Assembly (NCBI GenBank): GCA_946481735.1
Contig: CAMLOU010000043.1
Coordinates: 1 to 26,794 of the forward strand
DNA: 26,794 nt
Direction of reading: 5' to 3'
Origin: an uncultured Cellvibrio sp.
Lineage (GTDB): Bacteria; Pseudomonadota; Gammaproteobacteria; Pseudomonadales; Cellvibrionaceae
Numbering within the stretch: the first letter of the stretch is position 1; each line of letters opens with the position of its first letter. The notes beneath the pieces were generated by a model, which made no database searches, was not told where the DNA came from, and saw only the letters and a list, made by a program, of their open reading frames with translations. The translations under genes and the position numbers were made by a program. Positions 15,260 to 23,944 of the stretch are shown here, piece by piece.

Positions 15260-17044
15260 ATGAGCGATGTTAAAAAGCCCTTGGGCATCACTGAAGTTGT
15301 CTTGCGCGATGCACATCAATCCCTGTTTGCTACGCGTATGCGGTTGGACGATATGTTGCCTATTGCCGCTAAGCTGGACGAGATGGGCTATTGGTCATTG
15401 GAAACCTGGGGTGGTGCAACCTTCGATGCCTGCATTCGCTATTTGGGCGAAGATCCCTGGCATCGCATTCGTGAGCTGAAAAAAGTGATGCCGCGCACGC
15501 CGATGCAGATGTTGCTGCGCGGTCAGAATATCCTTGGTTATCGCCACTACGCCGATGATGTAGTGGACAAATTTGTCGAGCGCGCTGCACACAATGGTGT
15601 GGATGTCTTTCGTGTATTCGATGCGATGAACGATATGCGCAACATCGAAACGGCGTTGAAAGCGGTCAAAAAACACGGCAAACATGCCCAGGGGACCATC
15701 TCTTACACGCTGAGCCCGGTCCATAATGTCGACTTGTGGGTAGAGCAGGGCAAGCGCATCGAAGACATGGGAGCGGATTCCATTTGTATTAAAGACATGG
15801 CCGGGCTGCTGAAACCCTATACCGGCTTTGAGCTGGTCAAGCGGTTAAAAGAAACTTGCCAGATTCCCGTTCACCTCCATTGTCACGCCACCACCGGCTT
15901 GTCCACATCAACCATTGTTAAATGTGTCGAGGCCGGCATCGATAATGTCGATACCTCTATCTCATCCATGTCCATGACCTATGGTCACAGCCCGACCGAA
16001 TCGGTGGTGGCTATCTTGCAGGAAACCGAGCGTGATACCGGGCTGGATATCCAGAAGCTCGAGGATATCGCGGCCTATTTTCGCGAAGTCCGCAAGAAAT
16101 ACGCGAAATTCGAAGGTGCCTTGCGCGGTGTGGATTCGCGCATCCTGGTGGCCCAGGTGCCGGGCGGCATGCTGACCAACATGGAAAGCCAACTGCGTGA
16201 ACAGAATGCCCAGGACCGTTTTGATGAAGTACTGGCCGAGATTCCGCGCGTGCGGGAAGATCTGGGTTTTATTCCGCTGGTGACACCGACCTCGCAAATC
16301 GTAGGTACCCAGGCGGTATTGAATGTCTTGTGCGGCGAGCGCTACAAGAACATCAGTAAAGAGACGGAAGGGGTACTTAAAGGCGAGTACGGTGCAACGC
16401 CAGCGCCGGTAAATACCGAATTGCAGCAGCGCGTGCTGAACGGTGCGGCGCCTATTACTTGTCGTCCGGCAGACCTGCTGGAACCCGAGATGGACAAACT
16501 GACCCGTACCCTCAAGGAGTTGGCTGCGGAAAAAGATATCAGCCTCGCCCAAGGCGATGCATTGGTTGACGATGTGCTGACTTACGCACTCTTCCCCCAG
16601 GTGGGCCTGAAATTCCTCCAGAACCGGCACAATCCTGCTGCTTTCGAGCCAGTGCCCGGGCAGGAAAGCGCCGCGCTGGTAACCACGGAACAAGGCGAGG
16701 AAATTTACACCGTTTCAGTAGAAGGTCGAAGCTATACCGTGACGGTGTCCGCGGGTGGTGATATCACCGGTCTGGTGCCGCTGAACGGCGCGGCGGCGCC
16801 CGAAAGTCACGGGGATGTCACCGTAAGCGGTGGTGAATCCATCGTGGCACCGCTGGGGGGGATCATCTGCAAGGTGTTGGTCAAACCTGGTCAAAAAGTT
16901 CAGGTTGGTGACACCCTGTGTGTACTTGAGGCAATGAAGATGGAAACGGAAATCAGCACCTTCAAGGCCGGGACGGTTGTGGCAGTCGATATCCAGGTGG
17001 GTGACAGCGTCGCGGTGGGCGATGTGTTACTTACCATTGCCTGA
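15260..17044 (+). CDS. oadA: Oxaloacetate decarboxylase alpha subunit OadA
   Basis: A 594-residue biotin carboxyltransferase subunit. The N-terminal TIM barrel (about 10-290) contains metal and catalytic residues D17 (LRDAHQS), K178 (CIKDMAG), H207 and H209 (HLHCHATTG), all at the numbering known for Klebsiella and Vibrio OadA. The conserved carboxylase domain spans about 300-480. An Ala/Gly/Glu-rich linker leads to the biotinyl domain at about 525-594 with the biotinylated K560 in EAMKM. It transfers CO2 from oxaloacetate to biotin; OadB then releases it with Na+ export. The ribosome-binding site is AGAAAGG. It sits 72 bases after oadG and is followed immediately by oadB. A pyruvate carboxylase B subunit is the alternative, excluded by the neighbouring oadG and oadB. 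Confidence 0.96.
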   Translation: MSDVKKPLGITEVVLRDAHQSLFATRMRLDDMLPIAAKLDEMGYWSLETWGGATFDACIRYLGEDPWHRIRELKKVMPRTPMQMLLRGQNILGYRHYADDVVDKFVERAAHNGVDVFRVFDAMNDMRNIETALKAVKKHGKHAQGTISYTLSPVHNVDLWVEQGKRIEDMGADSICIKDMAGLLKPYTGFELVKRLKETCQIPVHLHCHATTGLSTSTIVKCVEAGIDNVDTSISSMSMTYGHSPTESVVAILQETERDTGLDIQKLEDIAAYFREVRKKYAKFEGALRGVDSRILVAQVPGGMLTNMESQLREQNAQDRFDEVLAEIPRVREDLGFIPLVTPTSQIVGTQAVLNVLCGERYKNISKETEGVLKGEYGATPAPVNTELQQRVLNGAAPITCRPADLLEPEMDKLTRTLKELAAEKDISLAQGDALVDDVLTYALFPQVGLKFLQNRHNPAAFEPVPGQESAALVTTEQGEEIYTVSVEGRSYTVTVSAGGDITGLVPLNGAAAPESHGDVTVSGGESIVAPLGGIICKVLVKPGQKVQVGDTLCVLEAMKMETEISTFKAGTVVAVDIQVGDSVAVGDVLLTIA

Positions 17045-17065
17045 TTGCGGAGAAGGAAGACGACT

Positions 17066-18376
17066 ATGGAAAACTTTATCCGCCTTTGGCAAGACTCGGG
17101 CATTTATCATCTGCAATCCGGCCAGTTCATCATGTTACTGGTGGGGTTCCTGTTGTTATTTTTTGCTATTCGTAAAGGGTTTGAGCCGCTGTTGCTGGTG
17201 CCTATCGGCTTCGGCTGTATTCTCTCGAATGTCCCCGGCGCTGGTTTATCTTTTACGGCATTCGAAAGTGCGCTCGCCTTTGGTCATATGGATGTTTATC
17301 AAGCACTCGCCCAAACCCTGGGTGCTGCACAGGATGTGACGGCGGCAGAGTTGGCAGAACTGTATAAGAATGCGTCAACCGCCGTGCAGGTGCAGGCTCA
17401 CCGGGTAGCGACCGACTATGGCTTCAGTGACGGCATGTTGTACGTCTTCTACAAAGTCGCTATTGCCAGCGGTGCAGCACCGCTGATTATCTTTATGGGC
17501 GTGGGTGCCATGACCGATTTCGGTCCTCTGCTGGCAAATCCCAAGACATTGTTCCTGGGCGCGGCGGCACAGTTTGGGATCTTTGCGACGGTGCTGGGCG
17601 CGGTGGGCTTATCCAGCATGGGCCTGATGGATTTTTCCATTGCTGACGCGGCGGCCATTGGTATCATCGGCGGTGCAGACGGGCCGACTGCGATCTACGT
17701 GGCCAGTATCCTGGCGCCGGATTTATTGGGTGCGATCGCCGTCGCTGCCTACTCTTATATGGCGTTGGTGCCGTTGATCCAACCGCCGATTATGCGTGCC
17801 CTGACGACCAAGGCCGACCGCCAGATCAAAATGCAGCAGTTGCGCGAGGTTTCCAAACGCGAAAAGATTCTGTTTCCGCTCGTGCTACTGGTTCTGGTGG
17901 CGCTGTTCCTGCCCAGCGCGGCGGCCCTGCTGGGCATGTTCTGTTTTGGTAATTTGCTGCGCGAATGTGGCGTGGTAACGCGCCTGAGTGAAACGGCGCA
18001 AAATGCGCTGATCAACATCACCACGATCTTCCTCGGCCTGGCAGTGGGTTCAAAGTTGGCAGCTGATAAATTCCTCGACCCCAAAACCCTGGGCATTCTC
18101 GTATTGGGTATGTTGGCCTTTGCTATCGGCACGGCCATGGGCGTGTTGGTGGCTAAATTTATGAACCTGTTGTCGAAAAACAAGATCAACCCGTTAATTG
18201 GTTCCGCCGGTGTCTCGGCGGTGCCGATGGCGGCACGGGTTTCCAACAAGGTGGGGCTGGAAACCGACCCGCACAATTATTTGCTGATGCATGCCATGGG
18301 CCCCAATGTGGCCGGTGTCATCGGATCAGCCGTGGCCGCCGGTGTTATGATTTCCATGGTCTCTGCCATGGGCTGA
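17066..18376 (+). CDS. oadB: Oxaloacetate decarboxylase beta subunit OadB (Na+ pump)
   Basis: A 436-residue polytopic membrane protein with about nine or more hydrophobic segments. It carries family motifs including [14 protein letters not shown] (about 36-49), the Na+-site loop ADGPTAIYV (about 207-215), and the C-terminal [21 protein letters not shown] (split region IIIa-VIII loop), where essential Asp, Asn and Ser residues of OadB lie. It decarboxylates carboxybiotin and exports two Na+ per cycle. The ATG at 17066, preceded by GAAGGAAG, is preferred to an upstream in-frame start at 17045 because homologues begin with ME. It is the last gene of the operon and is followed by a strong terminator. 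Confidence 0.96.
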   Translation: MENFIRLWQDSGIYHLQSGQFIMLLVGFLLLFFAIRKGFEPLLLVPIGFGCILSNVPGAGLSFTAFESALAFGHMDVYQALAQTLGAAQDVTAAELAELYKNASTAVQVQAHRVATDYGFSDGMLYVFYKVAIASGAAPLIIFMGVGAMTDFGPLLANPKTLFLGAAAQFGIFATVLGAVGLSSMGLMDFSIADAAAIGIIGGADGPTAIYVASILAPDLLGAIAVAAYSYMALVPLIQPPIMRALTTKADRQIKMQQLREVSKREKILFPLVLLVLVALFLPSAAALLGMFCFGNLLRECGVVTRLSETAQNALINITTIFLGLAVGSKLAADKFLDPKTLGILVLGMLAFAIGTAMGVLVAKFMNLLSKNKINPLIGSAGVSAVPMAARVSNKVGLETDPHNYLLMHAMGPNVAGVIGSAVAAGVMISMVSAMG

Positions 18377-18395
18377 TCGCCGGGATGATGCCGCG

Positions 18396-18429
18396 AAAGC
18401 TCTTTCCGTGCCGCGGGAAGAGCTTTTTT
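18396..18429 (+). terminator. Rho-independent terminator of oadGAB
   Basis: AGCTCTTTCC (18398-18407) pairs with GGGAAGAGCT (18415-18424, one G-U) around a 7-base loop and is followed by TTTTT. It lies 20 bases past the oadB stop codon. Confidence 0.92.
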
Positions 18430-18476
18430 GTTTCTCCGCTTTAATTTGAATACTGCACGCTGCTGAGGATTTACCT

Positions 18477-19880
18477 GTGGAAAATATGCCCTTCGCTACA
18501 TCAATTAACCATCCTCAACTGCTCAAGGCACTGGAGAGTCTGGCGTTAGTGCAAGCCACGCCGGTGCAGGAAAAAGCCATTCCGGAAATAGTGAGTAATA
18601 AAAATCTACTGGTCAGTGCCAAGACGGGCAGCGGTAAAACCATTGCGTTTCTCTTGCCGGCATTGCAGAAAATATTAACCGCGCCGCCGTTGAATCCTGT
18701 CAGTACCCGCGTCCTGATTCTGAGTCCAACGCGTGAACTGGCTCGACAAATCGTAAAAACCACCCAGCAATTGTGTCGCTTTACCAGTATCAAGGTGGCG
18801 ATGGTCACCGGTGGTGATGAACTGAAATACCAGAAAGCCCTGTTGCGTAAAAACCCTGAGATTGTGGTAGCCACACCGGGCCGTTTGGTAGAGCACATTC
18901 GGCATAAATCGACAGATTTTTCTGGCCTGGAGATGCTGATCCTGGATGAAGCGGATCGCATGCTGGATATGGGGTTGAGTGAAGATGTATTAGCGATTGC
19001 GCAGACCTGCTACGCGCAGCGCCAGACGTTGCTGTTTTCTGCCACGCTTGAACAACGCGGTTTGCGCCATCTGATCAAACAGATCATGCAGGAACAGCCC
19101 GCCGAAGAAATTGCGATAGAAGAGCCTGATAACCGCATCCAGCAACAGATTATCCTGGCCGATGATGACAAACACAAAGAAAAGTTATTGCTCGCCTTAT
19201 TGGCCCGCTCAACCTACGACAAAGCAATTGTGTTTACCAATACCAAGGTAAAAGCGGCGCAGTTGGATGGACTGCTGCGCTACAACAAATACAGCATCAG
19301 TGCGCTGCACGGTGATATGACACAAGACCAGCGCAAGCGTTCGCTGGATATTTTTCGTCAGGGTCACACCCGTATTCTGGTTGCCACTGATGTTGCCGCA
19401 AGAGGCCTGGATGTCGAGGGCGTAGATCTGGTTATCAATGTGGATATGGCGCAAAGTGGTGACGATTATACGCACCGTATCGGTCGTACCGGTCGAGCCG
19501 AAAAAAGCGGTCGGGCCGTCTCGCTGATTGCGGCGAATGAATGGAATCTTATGAGCAGTATCGAACGTTATTTAAAAACCGGTTTTGAACGAATCAGCAT
19601 TCCCGGTTTGGTAGCCAGTTACACCGGGCCAAAAAAAGTGAAGGCCTCAGGCAAGGCATCGGGAGCGAAAAAGAAGAAGCCAACAGACACAAAAACCTCG
19701 GCTGTCAACAAAGTTAAAGTGCGCGAGCGGGATAAGAAAAACATTGGTAAACGTCGCGCGCCCAGTGCTCCCGCAATACCATCTGATGGAGCAACACCCC
19801 CGCCAAAAAACCTCGGCGATGGCTTTGCGCCTTTGCGGCGCAAGCAAACGAACCTTCCAGACCTGGGTGACGAAGACTAG
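18477..19880 (+). CDS. DEAD-box ATP-dependent RNA helicase
   Basis: A 467-residue two-domain helicase. Domain 1 holds Walker A AKTGSGKT (48-55), PTRELARQ (84-91), TPGR (133-136), DEAD (157-160) and SAT (188-190). Domain 2 holds ATDVAARGLDVEGVD and HRIGRTGRAEKSG. The C-terminal tail (about 385-467) is Lys/Ala/Pro-rich, low-complexity and basic, typical of RNA-binding tails in RhlE-like proteins. The GTG at 18477 is supported by GAGGA about 9 bases upstream; an ATG at 18486 is the alternative. It unwinds structured RNA in the cytoplasm, in ribosome assembly or RNA decay. I do not assign a specific name because RhlE, SrmB and related subfamilies share these motifs. Confidence 0.92.
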   Translation: MENMPFATSINHPQLLKALESLALVQATPVQEKAIPEIVSNKNLLVSAKTGSGKTIAFLLPALQKILTAPPLNPVSTRVLILSPTRELARQIVKTTQQLCRFTSIKVAMVTGGDELKYQKALLRKNPEIVVATPGRLVEHIRHKSTDFSGLEMLILDEADRMLDMGLSEDVLAIAQTCYAQRQTLLFSATLEQRGLRHLIKQIMQEQPAEEIAIEEPDNRIQQQIILADDDKHKEKLLLALLARSTYDKAIVFTNTKVKAAQLDGLLRYNKYSISALHGDMTQDQRKRSLDIFRQGHTRILVATDVAARGLDVEGVDLVINVDMAQSGDDYTHRIGRTGRAEKSGRAVSLIAANEWNLMSSIERYLKTGFERISIPGLVASYTGPKKVKASGKASGAKKKKPTDTKTSAVNKVKVRERDKKNIGKRRAPSAPAIPSDGATPPPKNLGDGFAPLRRKQTNLPDLGDED

Positions 19881-19900
19881 TTCCCTTGTTTCAGGGTTGT

Positions 19901-19920
19901 GATTGAACGCTCAATCTTTT
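19901..19920 (+). terminator. Weak terminator after the helicase gene
   Basis: GATTGA pairs with TCAATC around a 4-base loop and is followed by TTTT, 20 bases past the stop codon. The stem is short and AT-rich, so efficiency is doubtful. Confidence 0.4.
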
Positions 19921-19955
19921 GCTCTCCGTCATTAAAAATATTTTTGTCTCGCACA

Positions 19956-19984
19956 TTGACCACTTATAAATTTGGGCATAGTAT
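19956..19984 (+). promoter_or_regulatory. Sigma-70 promoter upstream of phoH
   Basis: TTGACC (19956-19961) and TAGTAT (19979-19984) have a 17-base spacer. Transcription would start near 19991, immediately before the small ORF and 300 bases before phoH. Confidence 0.6.
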
Positions 19985-19993
19985 CAAGTCAAG

Positions 19994-20107
19994 GTGGCTA
20001 AAAAGAATGTCGCCGACAAACAACAATCTGAAAGATTTGTTGAACAGGTGTCACAGGTTTGTCATGGTGAAACGGTAGAAGTTATCCATGAGAATCGGTG
20101 GCGATAG
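19994..20107 (+). CDS. Possible small protein, 37 aa
   Basis: A GTG-started ORF encodes a charged, Gln/Glu/Val-rich peptide beginning MAKKNVADKQQSERF and ending ENRWR. Its composition is protein-like (few rare residues, amphipathic spacing), unlike the shadow frames around it. The start would be only about 3 bases after the transcription start predicted from the promoter at 19956, so a leaderless message is implied. Otherwise the ORF is not translated, or the start site is different. An in-frame stop at 19979 limits upstream extension. I recognise no family. It may instead be part of the phoH leader. Confidence 0.3.
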   Translation: MAKKNVADKQQSERFVEQVSQVCHGETVEVIHENRWR

Positions 20108-20290
20108 ATTACTCATCACGTAAAAAGGGGTGTGGGCGAGGCCGCTGGAATCTGTGTAGTTTGTGTAGCAGTTTGCGTAAAACAGAGCAGCCGGGCGTTT
20201 GTACCAGAAGCTTTTAAAGATATTGTTCAAGCGAAGCTCCTGAGTGAATCCGCCGAATGTTAACTTTGAACCTGAAGGGGATTTTAACCC

Positions 20291-21091
20291 ATGGCGAAAA
20301 GATCTCACGCTAGACGCAATAACCACCATATGTTCACCGAAGACAATAGCTACCGAAGCTCGAAACACAAGTCATCACGAAAGCAGCGAGACGACGACAA
20401 TATCGTTGAGATTAAATCCCGCTCCCAGCAAGTCGAAACCGCTTACTCTCCCCCTCGCTCTCCTCAACCGCTCCGCGCCAAAAACCACGCTCAACAACAA
20501 TACATCACCGCCATTAAAAACCATGCACTGACCTTTGGCATCGGCCCTGCCGGTACCGGTAAAAGTTATTGCGCGGGTGCACTGGCGGCAGAAGCATTGG
20601 AGTCCGGGCGAATCGAGCGGATTATCCTGACGCGACCCGCCGTGGAATCGGGGGAAAACCTCGGCTTTCTGCCGGGTGATCTGGATCAGAAGTTTTCGGT
20701 TTATATCGATGCTTTCCGCGATATCCTCAACGAGCGCCTCGGTGCCGGCACGGTGGATTATTGTTTACGCCATGGCCGTATCGTCGCAGCGCCGCTGGCG
20801 TTTATGCGCGGTAAAACCTTTAACAGCAAAACCTTCGTCATCCTGGATGAAGCGCAAAATACCAGTCTGGCGCAAATGAAGATGTTCCTGACGCGTATCG
20901 GAGAAGACTGTAAGGTCGTCATCAACGGTGACGTGCAGCAGAGCGACATCCGTGGTCCTAACGGACTGGCGGATGCGGTACGGCGTCTGGGTAATTTACC
21001 TAATGTGTATGTCCACGAATTTGAGCGGGACGATATTGTGCGTAGCGGTCTGGTGCGCGACATTATTGATCGCTACGAATTGATGGACTGA
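20291..21091 (+). CDS. phoH: PhoH family ATPase
   Basis: A 266-residue protein of the PhoH/PhoL P-loop family. Residues 1-60 are basic and low-complexity (MAKRSHARRNN onward), probably nucleic-acid binding. The ATPase core from about 61 has Walker A GPAGTGKS (85-92), TRPAVESGENLGFLPGD (114-130), Walker B FVILDEAQN (182-190) and the sensor GDVQQSD. The compact core without a C-terminal KH or PIN domain makes it most like E. coli PhoH itself. The role in RNA metabolism and phosphate response is established only loosely. AAGGGG lies about 11 bases before the ATG. It is followed by a strong terminator; no clear Pho box was seen in the upstream gap. Confidence 0.92.
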   Translation: MAKRSHARRNNHHMFTEDNSYRSSKHKSSRKQRDDDNIVEIKSRSQQVETAYSPPRSPQPLRAKNHAQQQYITAIKNHALTFGIGPAGTGKSYCAGALAAEALESGRIERIILTRPAVESGENLGFLPGDLDQKFSVYIDAFRDILNERLGAGTVDYCLRHGRIVAAPLAFMRGKTFNSKTFVILDEAQNTSLAQMKMFLTRIGEDCKVVINGDVQQSDIRGPNGLADAVRRLGNLPNVYVHEFERDDIVRSGLVRDIIDRYELMD

Positions 21092-21104
21092 GTAAACGCC
21101 TCCC

Positions 21105-21136
21105 ACGCGCTGCGCTTATTGCAGCGCGTTTTTTTA
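21105..21136 (+). terminator. Rho-independent terminator of phoH
   Basis: ACGCGCTGC pairs with GCAGCGCGT (9 perfect pairs) around a 7-base loop and is followed by T6, 13 bases after the phoH stop codon. Confidence 0.95.
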
Positions 21137-21205
21137 TACCGCTCTTGTATTCCCTTGCACCAATGGGCATGCTGCGTTTTTTCATTGCCTCGATTTTCAT
21201 TGCCC

Positions 21206-22000
21206 ATGTTGTGTTTTATTTGTCCGCTGTGTCGCGAGCCCCTGATTGAAAATTCCCATGGCGTGGCGTGCAGTCGTCGTCATCAGTTTGATCGTGCACG
21301 GGAAGGCTATTTTCATCTTTTACCGGTACACCATAAAAATTCTCGTCAACCGGGTGATGCGAAGTTGCAACTCCAGGCCCGGCGGCAGTTTCTCAATGCC
21401 GATTTTTTTTCGCCCTTGGTTGGCGCCTTGAAACATCACCTTCCAGCATCTACGCAACATCTACTGGATATCGGTTGTGGCGAAGGTTATTTCACCCGGC
21501 ATCTGGCCTCAGCACTGGATACATCTGCGCAAGTCTACGGTATCGATATTGCTAAAGACGGTGTGCGCATGGCAGCGAAAGGGCGGCGCGAATCCTACGC
21601 GGTGGCTTCCAGCTATGCCTTGCCTATTGCTGATCACAGCATGGACGTCATCACTCGAATTTATGCACCCAGCAAGGACAGTGAGTTGGCTCGCGTGTTG
21701 AAAAAAGATGGACGGCTGATCATCGTGACACCGGGAGCAAATCATTTGCTGCGCCTGCGGCAACAGCTGTATCAGGATATTCGTCCGCACCCCGAGCCTC
21801 AGGCACCTGAGGGATTTATTTTGCAGGAGACCCAGCAACTCAGGTTCGAACTGATCACTCCAGCCGGTTCTCTTACGGAAGCGTTATTGCAAATGACGCC
21901 CTTTGCCTGGCGTTTAACAGAGGAGTCGCTTGCGCAAATGGCGGCGACCGGTTGGCAGGATCAAGCGGAATTCAGGATTAGCCTGTATCGCCGGGTTTGA
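21206..22000 (+). CDS. rlmA: 23S rRNA (guanine-N1-)-methyltransferase RlmA
   Basis: A 264-residue enzyme that methylates G745 (E. coli numbering) of 23S rRNA. The N-terminal zinc site is complete: C6, C9, C22 and H26 in the pattern CPLC...CSRRH. It is followed by the family strings QFDRAREGYFHLLP and SRQPGD. The SAM-binding motif LDIGCGEGYF is near 87-96, and IRIYAP-like (here ITRIYAPS) and QMTPFAW motifs follow as in E. coli RlmA. The frame is open to 21119, but that would start inside the phoH terminator, so the ATG at 21206 is used. The ribosome-binding site is weak. Confidence 0.94.
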   Translation: MLCFICPLCREPLIENSHGVACSRRHQFDRAREGYFHLLPVHHKNSRQPGDAKLQLQARRQFLNADFFSPLVGALKHHLPASTQHLLDIGCGEGYFTRHLASALDTSAQVYGIDIAKDGVRMAAKGRRESYAVASSYALPIADHSMDVITRIYAPSKDSELARVLKKDGRLIIVTPGANHLLRLRQQLYQDIRPHPEPQAPEGFILQETQQLRFELITPAGSLTEALLQMTPFAWRLTEESLAQMAATGWQDQAEFRISLYRRV

Positions 22001-22085
22001 ATTCTGCCAACACCCTGCTTGCGCTCACCGCAAAAACGGGGCAGTCTAGCCATTGTTAGGTATCAGGGAATAACAGGGAGGCTTT

Positions 22086-23579
22086 ATGACAGCGATAGCA
22101 GATTACAACACCAAGACCGGCCAATGGATGTTGGTGATCCATCGGGTCACTGCCACCAGTGCAGAAGTCTGGGTAGGCACATTATTTCCTACATTAAAGA
22201 TGCCCCTGCGCGCGCAGGTTGAGCTCCTTTTGCCGGACGGCTCGGTGCGCGTCCATTCGATTGTAAAAGAGGATTGGCAGCGCCCCTTCCGCAAGGTTAA
22301 TCAACGTTTCTACGTGCTTTGCCGCTTTGACAACCTTGAGCCCGCAACCCGCTACCGGGTGGTTTTTTCCCGGCGTATTGAAGCGGTTCCCTGTGTGATT
22401 GAGGAGGCTTGGCAAGCCTTACGCTCCGGCTGTTTCGATACGCTACCCACCTGTATTCCCGCCAAAGGGTGTAAGCCCTTTACCGTCGGTTTGGGTAGCT
22501 GTTTCTACAATCATCGCGATGGCGGACAGGCAGCAGCAGCCTATCGCGCGCTCTATGAACGGGGGCCAGATGAGGTGCGGCCGGATATCACGGTATTGGC
22601 CGGCGATCAGGTATACCTGGATATCGGCTTCGATTCACTGTCGTTACTAAATACCGAAATCCGCCAGCGAATTGCTGATGATTACGCGCTGCACTGGCAG
22701 GCGTTGGGTAGTATCTTCGGTTGTGGTGGCACCTGGATGCTGCCGGATGATCACGAATACTGGAATGACTATCCCTTCTATGACGGCCTGATTCCCGCGT
22801 TACTGGCGTTAAAGCTGGCGCGGGTCAGGAGCACCTGGACGGCTTCTGCCAGTGATGGGGTGAAAAACATCCAGCGCTCGCCCCTGGTAGACACCTTTTC
22901 CATCGGCAACGACTTATCTTTCTGCTTTGCTGACTTGCGCTCCCACCGTAGCAAGCACCAGTTCATTACTCAGGAGGGTTTTGCGCAGTTGGTTGCCTGG
23001 GCACGTTCCCTAAAGTCGCCCGGTGTACTGGTGATTCCGCAGTTGCTGATCGATGAAGAAGATAAATGTGAACGCAACCTGCTGAGCTTTTCCCGTCAAT
23101 ACCGCGAACTGCTGCAGGCCCTCGCTCATACCGGTAACGACATTGTGGTGCTGTCGGGAGATGTGCATTTCGGTCGTATCGCCAGCGTGACATTGGGGAA
23201 CAATGGCGGTCGTTTGATCGAGGTCGTTTCATCGCCCATGTCCAACCTGACCGGTTTGAATGGCATCGCCACCGCAGAGGCAAAATCCAGCCCGGATTTC
23301 TTCCCGGACCCCCGCGTGATCCGCATTCCAGAGTGGGTGCCGGCCAAAGTCCGCTATGACAAATCCTTCCAGGTGAAGAGCAAACCCGGTTTCCTGATGT
23401 CGGCCTATCCCAAGGCCCGCACGCGGGAACACTTTATGACGGTGAGTTTCAGCCGTTTGGCTTCGGGTGAGATTGAATTGTCCGTCAATGCCTGGCGGAT
23501 TCGCGAACGCTGCAAACCGGACAATCTACCTGTCAGTGACTTTGAGCAGCCATATAAGGTGGTTCTGCGAAAAATCTGA
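22086..23579 (+). CDS. PhoD-like metallophosphatase family protein, no signal peptide
   Basis: A 497-residue member of the PhoD/alkaline phosphatase D superfamily. An N-terminal beta-rich region (about 12-110) resembles the fibronectin-like domain of PhoD. The metallophosphatase core follows with GSCF (137-140), the metal-binding GDQVYLD (173-179), DDHEYWND (221-228) and GDVHFGR (358-364), all with intact Asp and His residues. Secreted PhoD enzymes carry a Tat signal; here the protein begins MTAIADYNTK with neither a twin arginine nor a hydrophobic stretch, so it is probably cytoplasmic. GGGAGG precedes the ATG. The substrate is unknown; phosphodiester or phosphomonoester hydrolysis is inferred from the family. 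It is preceded by rlmA (85-base gap) and appears to stand alone. Confidence 0.85.
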   Translation: MTAIADYNTKTGQWMLVIHRVTATSAEVWVGTLFPTLKMPLRAQVELLLPDGSVRVHSIVKEDWQRPFRKVNQRFYVLCRFDNLEPATRYRVVFSRRIEAVPCVIEEAWQALRSGCFDTLPTCIPAKGCKPFTVGLGSCFYNHRDGGQAAAAYRALYERGPDEVRPDITVLAGDQVYLDIGFDSLSLLNTEIRQRIADDYALHWQALGSIFGCGGTWMLPDDHEYWNDYPFYDGLIPALLALKLARVRSTWTASASDGVKNIQRSPLVDTFSIGNDLSFCFADLRSHRSKHQFITQEGFAQLVAWARSLKSPGVLVIPQLLIDEEDKCERNLLSFSRQYRELLQALAHTGNDIVVLSGDVHFGRIASVTLGNNGGRLIEVVSSPMSNLTGLNGIATAEAKSSPDFFPDPRVIRIPEWVPAKVRYDKSFQVKSKPGFLMSAYPKARTREHFMTVSFSRLASGEIELSVNAWRIRERCKPDNLPVSDFEQPYKVVLRKI

Positions 23580-23596
23580 TTCCCGTCCTATCGATT

Positions 23597-23648
23597 GGCG
23601 CCAAAGTAATATTGTGTAATTGCTTTGGCGCCTATTTCCTTATTCAAT
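23597..23648 (+). terminator. Terminator-like hairpin after the PhoD-like gene
   Basis: GGCGCCAAAG (23597-23606) pairs perfectly with CTTTGGCGCC (23633-23642) over a 26-base, partly pairable loop. It is followed by TATTTCC, a poor T-run. It lies 17 bases past the stop codon. Confidence 0.65.
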
Positions 23649-23723
23649 TCCCTGCCGTAAATCAGGCGAAGGTAGTTTTTCCAACTTAAGTAGTTATATC
23701 TGATGTGCCAGAAATAACTCATA

Positions 23724-23753
23724 TTGTTAACTGCGTGGAATATCATGTATCAT
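23724..23753 (+). promoter_or_regulatory. Candidate promoter of the type I secretion genes
   Basis: TTGTTA (23724-23729) and TATCAT (23748-23753) have an 18-base spacer; a second TATCAT lies at 23741-23746. It would give a leader of about 185 bases before the ATG at 23945. Confidence 0.4.
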
Positions 23754-23944
23754 CTCGCGCCAACTTGATGTGATTTTAAGCGACATGATTGTTTGTTAAG
23801 CAATTCCTCCAGGACGACAGAACAAGGTTGGACCCGAGCGATACCTGATCGCCATTTTCCCTTATGCCCTTAACCTCCAGGCCTGAAGCGCTTCAGGCAG
23901 GGGTTCGGCATTTCCAGCAATATCAGTACAACAGGAACAAGTGG

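Larger units (their letters stand above)
19881..20290. other. 410-base gap between the helicase gene and phoH
   Basis: It holds a weak terminator, a well-formed sigma-70 promoter at 19956-19984, and a possible 37-codon ORF at 19994-20107. About 180 bases more precede phoH with no gene visible. A weaker promoter-like pair (TTGTAC at 20199, TATTGT at 20221, 16-base spacer) could serve phoH directly. Confidence 0.6.
23580..23944. other. 365-base gap upstream of the type I secretion genes
   Basis: It contains the hairpin at 23597-23648 and a promoter-like pair at 23724-23753. The rest is AT-rich leader with no ORF I would call. The frame of the next gene is open from 23864, so part of this gap could be coding if an upstream start is used. 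Confidence 0.6.

Noticed and set aside
15962..16693. 243-codon minus-strand ORF
   Set aside because: Antisense shadow within oadA, produced by its codon bias; no ribosome-binding site or family motifs.
20051..20368. 105-codon minus-strand ORF across the phoH start
   Set aside because: It overlaps the basic N-terminus of phoH and the leader, with no ribosome-binding site or recognisable motif.
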